Shown: positions 11,653-21,551 of the stretch, in pieces
How positions within the stretch are numbered: the stretch's first letter is position 1
Layout: each line of letters opens with the position of its first letter
Origin: Chenopodium formosanum
Lineage: Eukaryota > Streptophyta > Magnoliopsida > Caryophyllales > Amaranthaceae
Length of the DNA stretch: 64,000 bases
NCBI GenBank assembly: GCA_024500155.1
Contig: CM044862.1
Span: 43,782,001-43,846,000, forward strand
Reading direction: 5' to 3'
The notes under the pieces: model-generated
The model's database searches: none
What the model saw: only the letters and a program-made list of their open reading frames with translations
What the model was told of the DNA's origin: nothing
Program-made: the position numbers and the translations under genes

Positions 11653-14600
11653 TCCTCCTCTTCTTCGAAAGAATTTGTCCTCAAATCTCGAAGTTCCTCA
11701 TCAGGAATATACTTAGCCAAATCGCCAACATTGAATGTAGCACTAACTCCATATTCTCCCGGAAGTTCTAACTTATAAGCATTGTCATTGATCTTCTCAA
11801 CAATCTTGAAAGGACCTTCACTTCTAGGCATCAACTTATTCTTGCGTTTTCCTGGAAATCTTTCCTTTCTCAAATGTGACCATACCAAGTCTCCAACAGT
11901 GTAACTTTGTTGCCTTCTATGCTTGTTTGCTCTAGCTTTGTACATGTCATTTACTTTCTCTATTCTTGTTTGAACTTGAGAATGTAATTTCAGCATACTC
12001 TTCAACTTAGACTCGACATTTTTGTGAATTAACTCACCCTTAGGCAATGGAACAAGATCAATTGGAAGTTTCGGATTGACTCCATAGACTACCTCAAAAG
12101 GACTATGTTTGGTAGCATATGTAGGTGATCTATTATAAGCAAACTCCGCATGAGCTAACTTGATGTCCCAATCCTTTTGTGTCTTACTCACTAACCCACG
12201 CAAAAGCGCACCAAGAGTACGATTAGTAACCTCGGTTTGTCCATCAGTTTGTGGATGGTAAGATGTACTAAAGAGCAATTTAGTTCCCACAAGCTTCCAT
12301 AAAGACTTCCAAACGAAACTCATGAACTTTGTATCTCGATCACTCACATTAGTAGAAATAGGCCAAGTTTTAATAGCCTCTACTTTCGAATGATCAACTG
12401 AAACACCATCCTTTGATACAACATAACCAAGAAAAGTAACACTAGGCACTAAGAAGTAGCATTTTTCAAGCTTATCATAGAGTTTCTTCTCTCTTAACAC
12501 TTCAAACACACTTGTTAGATGATTTAAATGATCATGCAAATTTTTAGAGTATATCAGAATATCATCTAAATAAACAACAACAAACTTGCCAAGGAAAGGT
12601 TTAAGTACCACATGCATCAACCTCATGAAAGTGCTAGGTGCATTAGTGAGTCCAAACGACATCACCAACCATTCATACAACCCTAACTTAGTCTTGAATG
12701 CTGTTTTCCACTCATCTCCTTCTCTCATTCGAATTTGATGATAACCACTCATAAGATCAATCTTAGAAAACAACTTTGAACCATGTAGTTCATCAAGTAG
12801 ATCATCTAATCTTGGAATAGGAAATCGGTATTTGATAGTGATGTTATTCACACTCCTACTATCAATACACATGCGCCAACTCCCATCTTTCTTTGGGACA
12901 AGTAAAGTAGGCACGGCACAAGGGCTCATACTTTCCCTCACGTATCCTCTAGCCATAAGCTCTTCAATTTGCCTTTGCATCTCCTTTGTTTCTTCCGGAT
13001 TACTTCTATAGGCTGCCTTATTAGGTAATGGTGCTCCCGGAATCAAGTCAATTTGATGCTCTATCCCACGAATAGGAGGTAGTCCCGGAGGTAATTCCTT
13101 AGGAAAGACATCCTTGAATTCTTCTAAAACAGATTCCAATTCATACGGCCTCTTTGCTTGTTTATTTTGATCAATTTGAATCTCATTAGAAACAAGTATA
13201 TATACCACATTGTTGCTGCAAATCTCTTTTTCTAATTCCCTCTCACTAATCAAATAAGAACTCTTCGAATTACAGGTAACATTAGAAGGCTTGTTGCTTA
13301 TCAAAGGTTTTAAAGCAACCGGTCTCTCTTTTTCTCCTTTTCTCACAACATACACATTAGTCCTTCCATCAAACTTCACAAATATATCATATTGCCAAGG
13401 ACGGCCTAATAGTATATGACAAGCATCCATAGGACAAACATCACACAAAACTTTATCATGAAATTTACCAATTGAAAAGGAGATTAAGGCTTGTTTAGTT
13501 ACCTTAACATCACTCGAATTATTAAGCCAATGAAGCTTATAAGGGCTTTGATGTTCAGTAGTTGGCCACTTCAATTTGTCTACCAAAGTAGTAGATACCA
13601 CATTAGTGCAACTCCCCGTGTCTATGATCATATCACACAACCTATCTTCTACCTTGCACCTTTTAAGAAAGATTTTCTCCCTTTGATTGTTTTCCATAGG
13701 CACGGTTTTAGAGTGTAGTGCCCTTCTTAGAACCAAACTTTGACCATGAGTCTCGGGATCAATTTCGTCAATATGCCCCTCCTCTTCTTCAAAGTTTTCC
13801 TCTTCGTTCTTTTCTTCATAGTCACTACCTTGCTCACACTTAGCTTGTTCTTGTTCCCACTCTTGAGCAGTCATTACTCTTTTTGATGGACAATTAGTTG
13901 CAATGTGACCAACACTACCACACTTGAAGCACTTCCTATCTTCAACAAGCTTTTTAGGAGCTTCAAACTTTGATTTAGTCTCCTTGTAGTTCGAACTAGA
14001 ACCACTTTTCTCCAAGCTGTTCTTCTCAAAAGGTTTAGTGAAACCTTTTACAAAGGGCTTAGTGTACGTCCCTTTTTTCCCCTTTATCTGTTTTTCAACT
14101 TTCAAAGCTACCTTGCAAACATCCTCAAAGGACCAATATTGTTGCAATTCAACTTTTTCAGCAATATTATCATTCAACCCCGAAATAAATCTAGCAATCT
14201 TATGCTCAACAATCTCTTCTAAGCCACATAGCATGCATAACTTTTCAAATTCACCAATATAATTCTCAACAGTCATAGAATTTTGTTTAAAAAGTTGCAT
14301 CTTAAGATAAACATCTTGAATATAATCACTAGGTACGAACCTTTTTTTCATGTGCTTCTTGAGTTGTTCCCAAGTTGAGATTCTTGCACGCCCCTCCTTA
14401 TGCCTTTTCTTCTTTAGATTATCATACCAAAGACTAGCATAACCGGTCAGTTTTAATTCAGCCAATTTGCATCTTTTCCTTTCATCATACTCCTTGTAAT
14501 CAAAAAGTGTCTCGGCCCTTCTAATCCACTCAAAGTATTTTTCAGGTTCATTCATACTCCCATTGAATTCGGGAAGATCTAATCTAAGGTTCCTATCATC

Positions 14601-14900
14601 ATCCTTTGGTCGATCTCTCCTCCTAGGCCTTGGTGATTCATCACTTGAGGAATAATTATTTCGTGGCCTCCTTGGGTTCCTCCTTGGTTGTTCTTCCTCA
14701 CTTGAACCAGAATTAGGGTTAGAATTCCCTTTCCTTGAAGAATCTCCAGCAAGAGTATCAAGCCTTTTTAATATCTCATCCATCCTTGCTGCCAACTCGT
14801 CAATTCGCCTATCTCTTCTAAGATTTTGAGCCTGTTCTAAGGTTAATCCCCTTGGAACCTGTGGAACCTCCTCTTCACTCATGATTCCTACACAAACCAA
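11496..14900 (-). CDS. Element B Gag-Pol polyprotein, open but internally deleted
   Basis: This is one uninterrupted frame of 1134 codons; translation may begin at Met1 or Met7 (MSEEEVPQ). Domains in order: retrotransposon Gag (about 100-270), CCHC knuckle CFKCGSVGHIATNC (about 323), protease DTGSCTNVVS (about 425), and RT with KKDGSWRMCID, FGLTNAPSTF and the active site YLDDILIYS (about 776). At about residue 850 RT's end (WPISTNV) joins directly to integrase SDRDTKF. RNase H, the integrase HHCC zinc domain and the first catalytic Asp are therefore absent. The remaining integrase has YHPQTDGQTE (about 880) and the GPF...AYKLELP C-terminal fold. The last 50 or so residues lie in the LTR. Such a protein could make Gag, protease and RT but not a working integrase. 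Copy B' has the identical junction. Confidence 0.9.
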   Translation of the reverse strand: MVCVGIMSEEEVPQVPRGLTLEQAQNLRRDRRIDELAARMDEILKRLDTLAGDSSRKGNSNPNSGSSEEEQPRRNPRRPRNNYSSSDESPRPRRRDRPKDDDRNLRLDLPEFNGSMNEPEKYFEWIRRAETLFDYKEYDERKRCKLAELKLTGYASLWYDNLKKKRHKEGRARISTWEQLKKHMKKRFVPSDYIQDVYLKMQLFKQNSMTVENYIGEFEKLCMLCGLEEIVEHKIARFISGLNDNIAEKVELQQYWSFEDVCKVALKVEKQIKGKKGTYTKPFVKGFTKPFEKNSLEKSGSSSNYKETKSKFEAPKKLVEDRKCFKCGSVGHIATNCPSKRVMTAQEWEQEQAKCEQGSDYEEKNEEENFEEEEGHIDEIDPETHGQSLVLRRALHSKTVPMENNQREKIFLKRCKVEDRLCDMIIDTGSCTNVVSTTLVDKLKWPTTEHQSPYKLHWLNNSSDVKVTKQALISFSIGKFHDKVLCDVCPMDACHILLGRPWQYDIFVKFDGRTNVYVVRKGEKERPVALKPLISNKPSNVTCNSKSSYLISERELEKEICSNNVVYILVSNEIQIDQNKQAKRPYELESVLEEFKDVFPKELPPGLPPIRGIEHQIDLIPGAPLPNKAAYRSNPEETKEMQRQIEELMARGYVRESMSPCAVPTLLVPKKDGSWRMCIDSRSVNNITIKYRFPIPRLDDLLDELHGSKLFSKIDLMSGYHQIRMREGDEWKTAFKTKLGLYEWLVMSFGLTNAPSTFMRLMHVVLKPFLGKFVVVYLDDILIYSKNLHDHLNHLTSVFEVLREKKLYDKLEKCYFLVPSVTFLGYVVSKDGVSVDHSKVEAIKTWPISTNVSDRDTKFMSFVWKSLWKLVGTKLLFSTSYHPQTDGQTEVTNRTLGALLRGLVSKTQKDWDIKLAHAEFAYNRSPTYATKHSPFEVVYGVNPKLPIDLVPLPKGELIHKNVESKLKSMLKLHSQVQTRIEKVNDMYKARANKHRRQQSYTVGDLVWSHLRKERFPGKRKNKLMPRSEGPFKIVEKINDNAYKLELPGEYGVSATFNVGDLAKYIPDEELRDLRTNSFEEEEDDASLSMENFEDLLIMHQDSLSLNIDSSQALHGHFLGYQSKATVCLVVFLGV
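11653..11667 (-). other. Element B polypurine tract
   Basis: On the minus strand, CGAAGAAGAGGAGGA lies directly against the TGATG start of the 3' LTR. It is inside the coding frame, giving the acidic EEEE run. It is the expected primer for plus-strand synthesis. Confidence 0.75.
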
Positions 14901-15154
14901 GTCAGTTTATGCAAAAATCTTGATTAAAAGATCGAATCTTGAAGGAAAACTAGGCAACACAAAAACCGGACTCTCAACCGCAAATCAGTGCACAAACACC
15001 AAACGTTTGAGGCTGTGTAGAACGCGTTACTCAACTAAAAATTATGAAATTTTATATGGTGGTAGCTGGACGTTTTTAGAGTTCAATGCAAAAAAAATCA
15101 CGTAAAAATTCCCAGCCAATTGTTCCCAGTTTAATTTTTTCCGAAGTTGCGTAA

Positions 15155-15170
15155 CCTGGCTCTGATACCA
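15155..15170 (-). other. Element B primer-binding site, tRNA-iMet type
   Basis: On the minus strand this reads TGGTATCAGAGCCAGG, 4 bp inside the 5' LTR. The first 12 bases match the complement of the plant initiator tRNA-Met 3' end, used by many Ty3/gypsy and copia elements. Confidence 0.88.
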
Positions 15171-15174
15171 AAGA

Positions 15175-15891
15175 TGATGTGAATTATTGATCCGAAAATC
15201 AACAAAACACAAGGGATATGTTTAAGTCTAATTCTATACAGGAAATCCACCAAGAATTAAACAAAAACTAAGGTTAATCAATTAAGAATCCACCTAATTA
15301 ATCAATCCAAACGAATGTTTTAACTAAAACAAGCAAAACAGCAATTGATCGCAATCAACCAAAAACTCAAGTATGCAACTTAAGAAATAAATCTGAATAT
15401 TAATCTCTATGTATATCTATTCATGTGTTTACAGCCCTATTTATAAGACTTAGTTTACCTAGGAAGATTAGGACAAGTCCCTAATTCAATCCTAATTAAA
15501 CTAGAATTCTAACTTGCTTGAAGAGCAAGCACCTTGGCGCACAAGCATACACCAAACTGATTTATTTTGCTAACTAACTGATTTTTAAAGCAACTAAATA
15601 AATAAATAAAAATTAAAGAACTAAATAAAGATTAAGATCCTAATGCTTGAACCAAAAAACCCTTTCAAGTGAAAGGTAAAAACTTGTAAGCAAAATCTAA
15701 GTAAAGAAAATTCAAGAAAGTTCAAGAAAGTGAACTAGACTCCAAGAAAAACCACTAAGCAAACCGTGGCTTTGCTTTGATATCCAAGAAAGTGTCCATG
15801 CAATGCTTGGCTTGAATCAATGTTTAGGGATAAACTATCTTGATGCATGATAAGCAAATCTTCGAAGTTCTCCATGCTTAGACTTGCATCA
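15175..15891 (-). repeat. Element B 5' LTR (right copy)
   Basis: This 717-bp LTR has TGATG/CATCA ends. On the minus strand TATAAATAGGGC (about 15431-15442) is a plausible TATA box. It differs from the left LTR by only about a dozen changes by eye. Confidence 0.93.
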
Positions 15892-15896
15892 AAGTG

Positions 15897-16980
15897 TGTT
15901 ACCCCAGAGAAGGGGAAATAAATTCTCGAAGAATTGCATGCCGGATACTGCGCCTCTCATATAGGCGGCAGGTCCTTAGCCGTCAGAGCCAGGCGACATT
16001 ACTTTTGGCCTACTCTTGAAGCAGACACCAAGGAGTTAGTCAAAAGATTTGACAAGTGCCAAAGGTTTGGCCCATTGATTCGCCGCCCGGCTACTGATTT
16101 AACGGCAATCCAGAGCCCAGTCCCATTTGCTAAATAGGGCATGGATATCTTGGATCCTTATACGCCTGCTCCAGGCGGAAAACGCTACATTTTGGTGGCT
16201 GTGGATTATTTCACCAAATGGGTAGAAGTTGAGCCGTTTAAGAACATCAACACAAAGGATGTCATCTCCTTCATCTAGAAGAACATCATCACCCGGTTTG
16301 GGGTACCTATGTCTGTGGTGTTTGATAATGGCCCTCAGTTTGAGACCCCCCAGCTCATGACTTGGTTGGGAGATCAGGGTATCTCATATTGTTTTGCATC
16401 AGTCGGCCGACCCCAAGCAAACGGCCAAGTTGAAGCCTTCAACAAACTCATCGCAGACGGCATAAAAAAGAAAATTGAAAGAGCCGGTGGTTTATGGGCA
16501 GAAGAATTAATTCATGTCCTGTGGGCCATCCGGACTACTACTAAAGGGGCAACCGGAGAAACCCCATTTCTTATGGTATACGGTGCTGAAGCCGTCTTGC
16601 CCATTAAGCATTATGAGCCGACTCTCAGAGTTATGCTCTATGATGAAGAGGCAAATTGGGAGGCCATGCGGCTGGCATTGGACTCCCTCCCGGAACGCAG
16701 GGGCAATGCTGCCCTGCGCCATGAGATATACCGTCTGAGAATGACCAGAGCTTATAACAAGAAAGTGCACAAGCGTCCCTTGAAAGTGGATGACTTCGTG
16801 TTACGAAAAATGGAGGCAATCGGTAGGGCCAATGAGGCTAGGAAGCTAACCCCTAATTGGAAAGGCCCCTACCGGATTTATGAAGAAGTCAGGAACGACA
16901 CCTACCGTCTGGAAACCCCGGACGGCCGCCGCCTGCCTAGAACTTGGAATGTAGACAATCTAAAAAAGTACTACTTCTGA
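15897..16980 (+). pseudogene. Element A pol, second part: integrase
   Basis: The frame resumes after the AAGTG duplication. The zinc domain H..H then C..C (CASHIGG..., FDKCQRFG) is at 15945-16070. Core motifs follow: MDIL near 16141, FDNGPQF near 16321 and ANGQVEAFNK near 16420, completing the D,D-35-E triad. A C-terminal domain ends NVDNLKKYYF with the stop at 16978. Nonsense changes: TAG at about 16135 and about 16276, both replacing Trp of the sister elements, plus TAA near 15920. It is not functional. Confidence 0.9.
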
Positions 16981-17060
16981 GAATGTATAATTTTTGTAAA
17001 CAGTAAGTCAATTAATGAAAATTCAGGCTTTGTTTGCAGACTTATTTTGCCTTTTTTATT

Positions 17061-17345
17061 GTTCGTCCGCCTGGGCAATACCCAGACGGACCCTGTGTTT
17101 AACTTACTAAGTTTAATACTTGGTTTGGTTGAATATTATAACCGTTTGTCCGCCTGGGTAAAACTCAGACGGACTCTTTGTTTGACTAACTAAGTTTGAT
17201 ACTTAGCGCGATTTAGTCCGCCAGGGTAAATCAGACGGACTCTTTATTTAATTAATTACGTTTGATGGTGTAATTTAATAAATTGCTTGACCGCTTGGGT
17301 AATAATCGGACGGACTGTTCGTTCAACCAACTAAGTTCGATATTT
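17061..17345. repeat. Four imperfect tandem repeats, each with an inverted-repeat core
   Basis: There are four units of about 70-85 bp. Each starts with a GTCCG...CGGAC hairpin core: 17065-17091, 17148-17174, 17216-17240 and 17289-17315 (the last begins GACCG). Each then carries an AACTAAGTTTGATACTTAG-like tail. In the first unit GTCCGCCTGGG pairs with CCCAGACGGAC apart from one C/A position. Confidence 0.85.
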
Positions 17346-17861
17346 AGTGTAAATCCAATGTTGTAATAACGCTCGGCCAATGATCCAATTAAAAACTAAG
17401 CACAAAAATGCTTAGTGGCTATACAACCGATCTCAAACAATACCAAAGGCCAATACGGCCGGATGGTTGCTTATTTTATAAAACAGCCTGTCCCAATATG
17501 GTCAAAGGCGTCCGACGACACCCCTCCGAGTGCAATTGTCGCAGAGAACAGACTATTTGTAGGTTCTATGTACAAATGCAGATGGCGAAAATTGAACGAC
17601 CAAATTGGTCAATTCGTAGCTGTCTGACCAGAATAATCTATGAAGAACGATTAAGTTACCAAGTACCGGATGCCCTAAGGCATCAGTCGGTCATCGGTTG
17701 AAATTCTTACTTGGGTTATTTATTCCAAAGTTGCATTCACTTCCCCTATTAGGGCAAAAGATTGTGTAATGGCTACACGTTAACTCCAGACGGAATATAA
17801 CTGCCTGGGTAAGAAGCTCAAAGCACCCGCTTTTATGGCCGACTGTGCACTTGGTTTAGGG

Positions 17862-17939
17862 CAATCACCATTGTGATTGATTGGCCAAAAAACACTCCAT
17901 ACTTCTCCTAGTATCAAGTGTTTTCAAGCCAATCAATCA
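17862..17939. other. Double hairpin in element A (small then long)
   Basis: CAATCAC and GTGATTG (17862-17879) form a 7-bp stem. Then GATTGATTGGCC...AAAACACT pairs with AGTGTTTT...GCCAATCAATC, with an inner ATACT/AGTAT pair, to 17938. Counterparts sit at the same place in C (33840-33917) and E (53297-53373). Confidence 0.8.
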
Positions 17940-18294
17940 GCTTGAAATAAAACCAACCACACAGCCGCCCAGGGGCAAGAGCACCCGGATTGCAAATTGC
18001 CGCATGCTTTTTTAAGTTAGGTAAAATATTAAAGAATTGCAAACAAATGCAAAATTCAAATTGAAAAACTCAAACACAAACAAGTATAAAATACCGGCTG
18101 AGCCGGAATACTTCATTAAATATTTAAACTGGCTCAAAGGCAGGAAGATGTTTTAACCGGAGTTACATCCGGCGAAGAAACAAAAAATAAAATGTTAACC
18201 CAACCCCATGGTTGGCAAAGATAAAACAAAACACGGCATACAAGCCGGTAAAGAAAATGGTTGGCATACTACCGCGGAAGTTGGGGAGGCCCAC

Positions 18295-21200
18295 CTAAGG
18301 TTGAGGTGGATGCTGCTCTGGCTGAGTCTGGCTGGCTTGGCCTTCGTTATGATCATCCGCCGCCGGCTCCTCGTCATCAGAGACTTCATATCCCTGCTCA
18401 GCAGCCCAGTCTTTGAAGCGAGGCGGTGGAGCATCACCCAGTTGCTGGGCATCATACACCGTAGTGGCGTAATCATACCTCATCTTATAGACCTCAAAGT
18501 CTATTTCTGGGTAAAGGAGACTCCAGGTGATCTTCAGCTGGGCCAAGTTGTCCCGCTCATTATCCTCAGTCAGCCGGTTCTGCTCTTGGGCCAGCTCGTC
18601 CGACTGCTTGTTGCGCAGATTGATGAGCTCGACCCTCATGCGGTTATTGTCTGTTCGGAGTTGGGCATTCTCCTTGTCAGCATCTTCTAATGCCTTGAGA
18701 TCTGATTTGGCATTTTTCAGCTGCTTATCAAGGTCATCAGCCCGGCTGTTAGCTTCATCGTTTGCAGTCGTTAAACTCCGGATCAGCTCCTCCTGTTTTA
18801 ACTCTACTGCTTTAATCTTTAAATTACACATATAATCAGAATGTTCAGCAAAGTTGAGGTTTTCTAGGGCCCTCCGTTTGGTGTCATTTACCTCTTATTG
18901 CTTCCGCCTAAAGGGGCCCCGAAGACTGTCCACTCTCAGCATAGCCTGAGACAATAACAGCCGGTTTATGAGTTACTTAGCCAAATTAAAGATAAAAGAT
19001 ATCAGGGTAGAGGGATTTTTTACCTCAGCTAGAGAACCCATTATCCGGTTGAAGTCCACGACCTGCAGATCAAGTATGAAGTTCTTCTCAGACCGGGTGA
19101 GGGTCCTCACCATCCGTTTTGCAAAGCTTGCAAGATCCGGCTCGTCAGAAGTCAGATCTGCATCAAAAGTAGCGCTTTGTGAGATAGAAGTAGCGTAGTC
19201 GGCATTCATCCGTTGTCGGCTGCTGACTTACCCTTTTGAAGGATCAACCTTGGTCTTGACTCTCATAAAATCAAGTGGCCAAGGTATTTCAGTTCGTTCC
19301 TTACCTTGGGCTTCCGGATGGGTCTTCAGCTTCTTCTCCTCCCTAGTGGTTGCCGCACCGCTTGCAACCTCAGGTGGCTTGCCACCCTTTGATGCCGTAG
19401 AGACATCCGGCGCTTTCTGCTGTGAGCGTTCTGAGCTTTCGCTCAGTTTTCTCAGTACAACAGGAGATTCGCCCCCAGTCATTGGACGACCGGATTGGGC
19501 AGATGTTTTCTTCTGGGGTGGAAGGAGGTCCTTCTTGGCGGCTTTCGCAGCCGGAGCCTTCTCCAAATTATCTCCTTGCCTTTTGAGCAGCTTGGAGAAT
19601 GATCGTGGAATCTTCTTGAAGGACTCCTGAGAGATAATCAAAGGGTAAGCATACCCAACCGGTAAAAAAAATAAAAAAAAATATGCAAACACATAAAGTC
19701 AGGCTGTCTTACCCCGCCTTTCTTCGAATCTTTAGCCTCGACGGACGACGCCTGCCTTTTTGGTAAGTGCCGCCTCCTTGCGCAGCAGCGCCGCGGACTT
19801 AGCCGGAGTTTTTTCCTGGTCTACCATCCTCAAGGCTTCGTCTTCAAGAACAAGAATTTAAAGTTAGAGAAAATTAAGGCAAGTTCGCAATTAAAATAAA
19901 ATAACAATCAATCCGGATGAGAAGTATTCTACCCCTTGGAGACATGGTACTTAGCCCGCAGGCGGACAAGAAGCACTCGTCCTTGAAGAAGTCCGGATGG
20001 GGAATCCAGTTTTTGGGTACAATAATATGAGTCCCATCCCCCATGGGCTCAGTTGTTGTTTCAAAGAATCCCGGCTCCATTATTTGCTCCCGGGCCTTAG
20101 TAGATAGTGCCGAAAGAGGGCATTTGCGTCCAAGGAGAGCCGGTTCAGTATTGTACTGGCGCAGTGACCGGTTGTGTCTTAGGGTGGGGGAGGAAATCAA
20201 ATAAAACCTGTCCTTCTACCCGGACCATTTGGACACTTAGTCCAAAGTCATTAAGTATTGAGGCAAGGTAGTCAGAGTATACCATGCCCCATGGCCGCTT
20301 GGAGCCTTGCTTAAATAGTGCATGTGAGCGAAGGCAGAGAAACTGGGGTTAAAGTTTTGAAACTCGCAGGCGGCAATGTAACTTAAGATATTCACCCCAC
20401 GAGTTAGTGGTGAGCTGCCAAACCCCCAGATCGTACCCCTTGAGGATTTTCCTAATCCCGGGGTGGAGAGGGAACCGGAGGCCGGCTTTGATAACCGCCT
20501 CGTAGCAGATGAAGTAATCATCTATATGATGAATGTCGTCACTCCAGGCCATTACAACATCAGCCGGAGGGACAATAATCTCCCAACCCCTTCCAAAGGG
20601 GTGCTTCTCTTTAAAGGCCTTGAACCCGCTATTAAGTAGGGCGATATTACTCGGCAGCATCCGGGTCTTTTTGGGGTTGGGATTGTCAGCAACCTTGGGC
20701 GGCTGCTGATAGTTAGCCACAAAATCATCCTGGTCGGAGCAAGAAGATTCGGCTCTTGATCCTTGGCCGACCTCAGCACCGCCGACTTCATTAGAGGAGG
20801 CGGCTCCCTCGCCGTTTACCTCTCTTATCCCAGAGCTCTCGGAGGTGGAGGGAGCCTCTTCGTCAGATCCGCTCTCCTCTTAATCCCTCTGTTCCCCTTC
20901 CGGGAAAACCTAATCGGCTGGCACTCTCATAGTGCGCCGGCTCTTAGACCGCCTGACCGTCTGTTTCGTTCTTGCCATTGTGTCCTGCACAGACACAGAG
21001 AGGGAGGAATTCAGAGATGAGCATATTGGTTCCGACAGTCCAGAAGAGGCACCCCCTGTTCTAGACTTAGCCGTTCCGGGGGATCGGCTGAGTGTCCTAG
21101 GCAGTGCCAAGTGGGTGGATTGGGAACTCATTTATATTCTCTAAAAAAAGCCGGGTATACAGGCGGAAAAAATGGTATACAAATTAAAAGGGAGGAAAGC

Positions 21201-21388
21201 TAAAATGGTACAGGCGGTTACCTCGCTTTTACTTTGGAAAAATCTGAAAACCGCTACAGCCGGTGAACCGGGTGATAAACTGCTAGCACTCGGAAGCTTG
21301 AAACTTGCTGTGACGCAGATGGGAGCAGAGAAATCTCTCTCTAGAATCTCTCCTTTTCTCTCTCTAAAAAGTCAATGTGAACGTAAGG
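18295..21388 (-). pseudogene. Element A antisense gene, broken (Transposase_28-like plus coiled coil)
   Basis: This is homologous to the better preserved gene of C and E. A TATA box at 21415-21422 puts the likely transcript start near 21388. A leader exon with no ATG ends at 21222; intron 1 is 20985-21221 (GT-AG). The next exon begins GACACAATGG, giving MARTKQTVRRSKSRRTM from ATG at 20978. The RFPLHPGIRKIL segment, near 20460, belongs to the family I know as Pfam Transposase_28 ('putative gypsy type transposon'). The final exon (18295-18831) is a coiled coil ending in an acidic, Gln-rich tail. A stop follows 23 codons after the start, and there are several frameshifts between 19690 and 20720. 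The function of these antisense proteins is unknown. Confidence 0.8.
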
Positions 21389-21414
21389 TGTGAAAAAGGA
21401 GGGGGGTAACTTTC

Positions 21415-21422
21415 TATTTATA
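21415..21422 (-). promoter_or_regulatory. Antisense TATA box, element A
   Basis: On the minus strand TATAAATAG lies about 190 bp upstream of the predicted intron 1 donor. The same box is at the same relative place in C and E. CACGTG-type motifs lie just upstream (near 21500-21540). Confidence 0.7.
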
Positions 21423-21541
21423 GAAAGTAAAAGTGTGGGGAAAATTTTTGATTTGAAATTAAAAAATTTTACCCGTTACTGTTCACCTATGAAAGGTGGA
21501 CACGTGTTACATGCCCCACGTGATATGCACGTGCAACCCGT

Positions 21542-21551
21542 GAGGAAAAAA
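21542..21551 (+). other. Element A polypurine tract
   Basis: GAGGAAAAAA directly precedes the TGTTTGGGG start of the 3' LTR. Confidence 0.7.

Larger units (their letters stand above)
10940..15891 (-). mobile_element. Element B: CRM-like chromovirus LTR retrotransposon with internal pol deletion
   Basis: The LTRs begin TGATG and end CATCA, and the element is flanked by AAGTG at 10935-10939 and 15892-15896. It reads on the minus strand: 5' LTR at the right, a tRNA-iMet-type PBS, one gag-pol frame, a purine tract and the 3' LTR at the left. The TGATG/CATCA ends, the iMet PBS and a polyprotein frame that runs into the 3' LTR are traits I associate with the CRM (centromeric) chromovirus clade; this rests on memory, not a tree. 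Its RNase H and the front of integrase are missing. The LTRs are nearly identical, so it is younger than its host A. Confidence 0.9.
16981..18294. other. Element A intergenic block between convergent pol and antisense gene
   Basis: I find no convincing gene; small frames near 17408-17701 are not shared with C or E. The block holds four imperfect tandem repeats with hairpins (17061-17345) and a long hairpin (17862-17939), listed separately. It separates the 3' ends of two genes read toward each other. Confidence 0.8.

Noticed and set aside
13491..13718. Plus-strand frames inside B and B' (also 14038-14262, 48283-48516, 50161-50385)
   Set aside because: They are shadows opposite the continuous minus-strand Gag-Pol frame, which carries all recognisable motifs.
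17408..17701. Overlapping plus-strand frames in the A intergenic block
   Set aside because: No motif, two competing frames over the same bases, and no counterpart in C or E.
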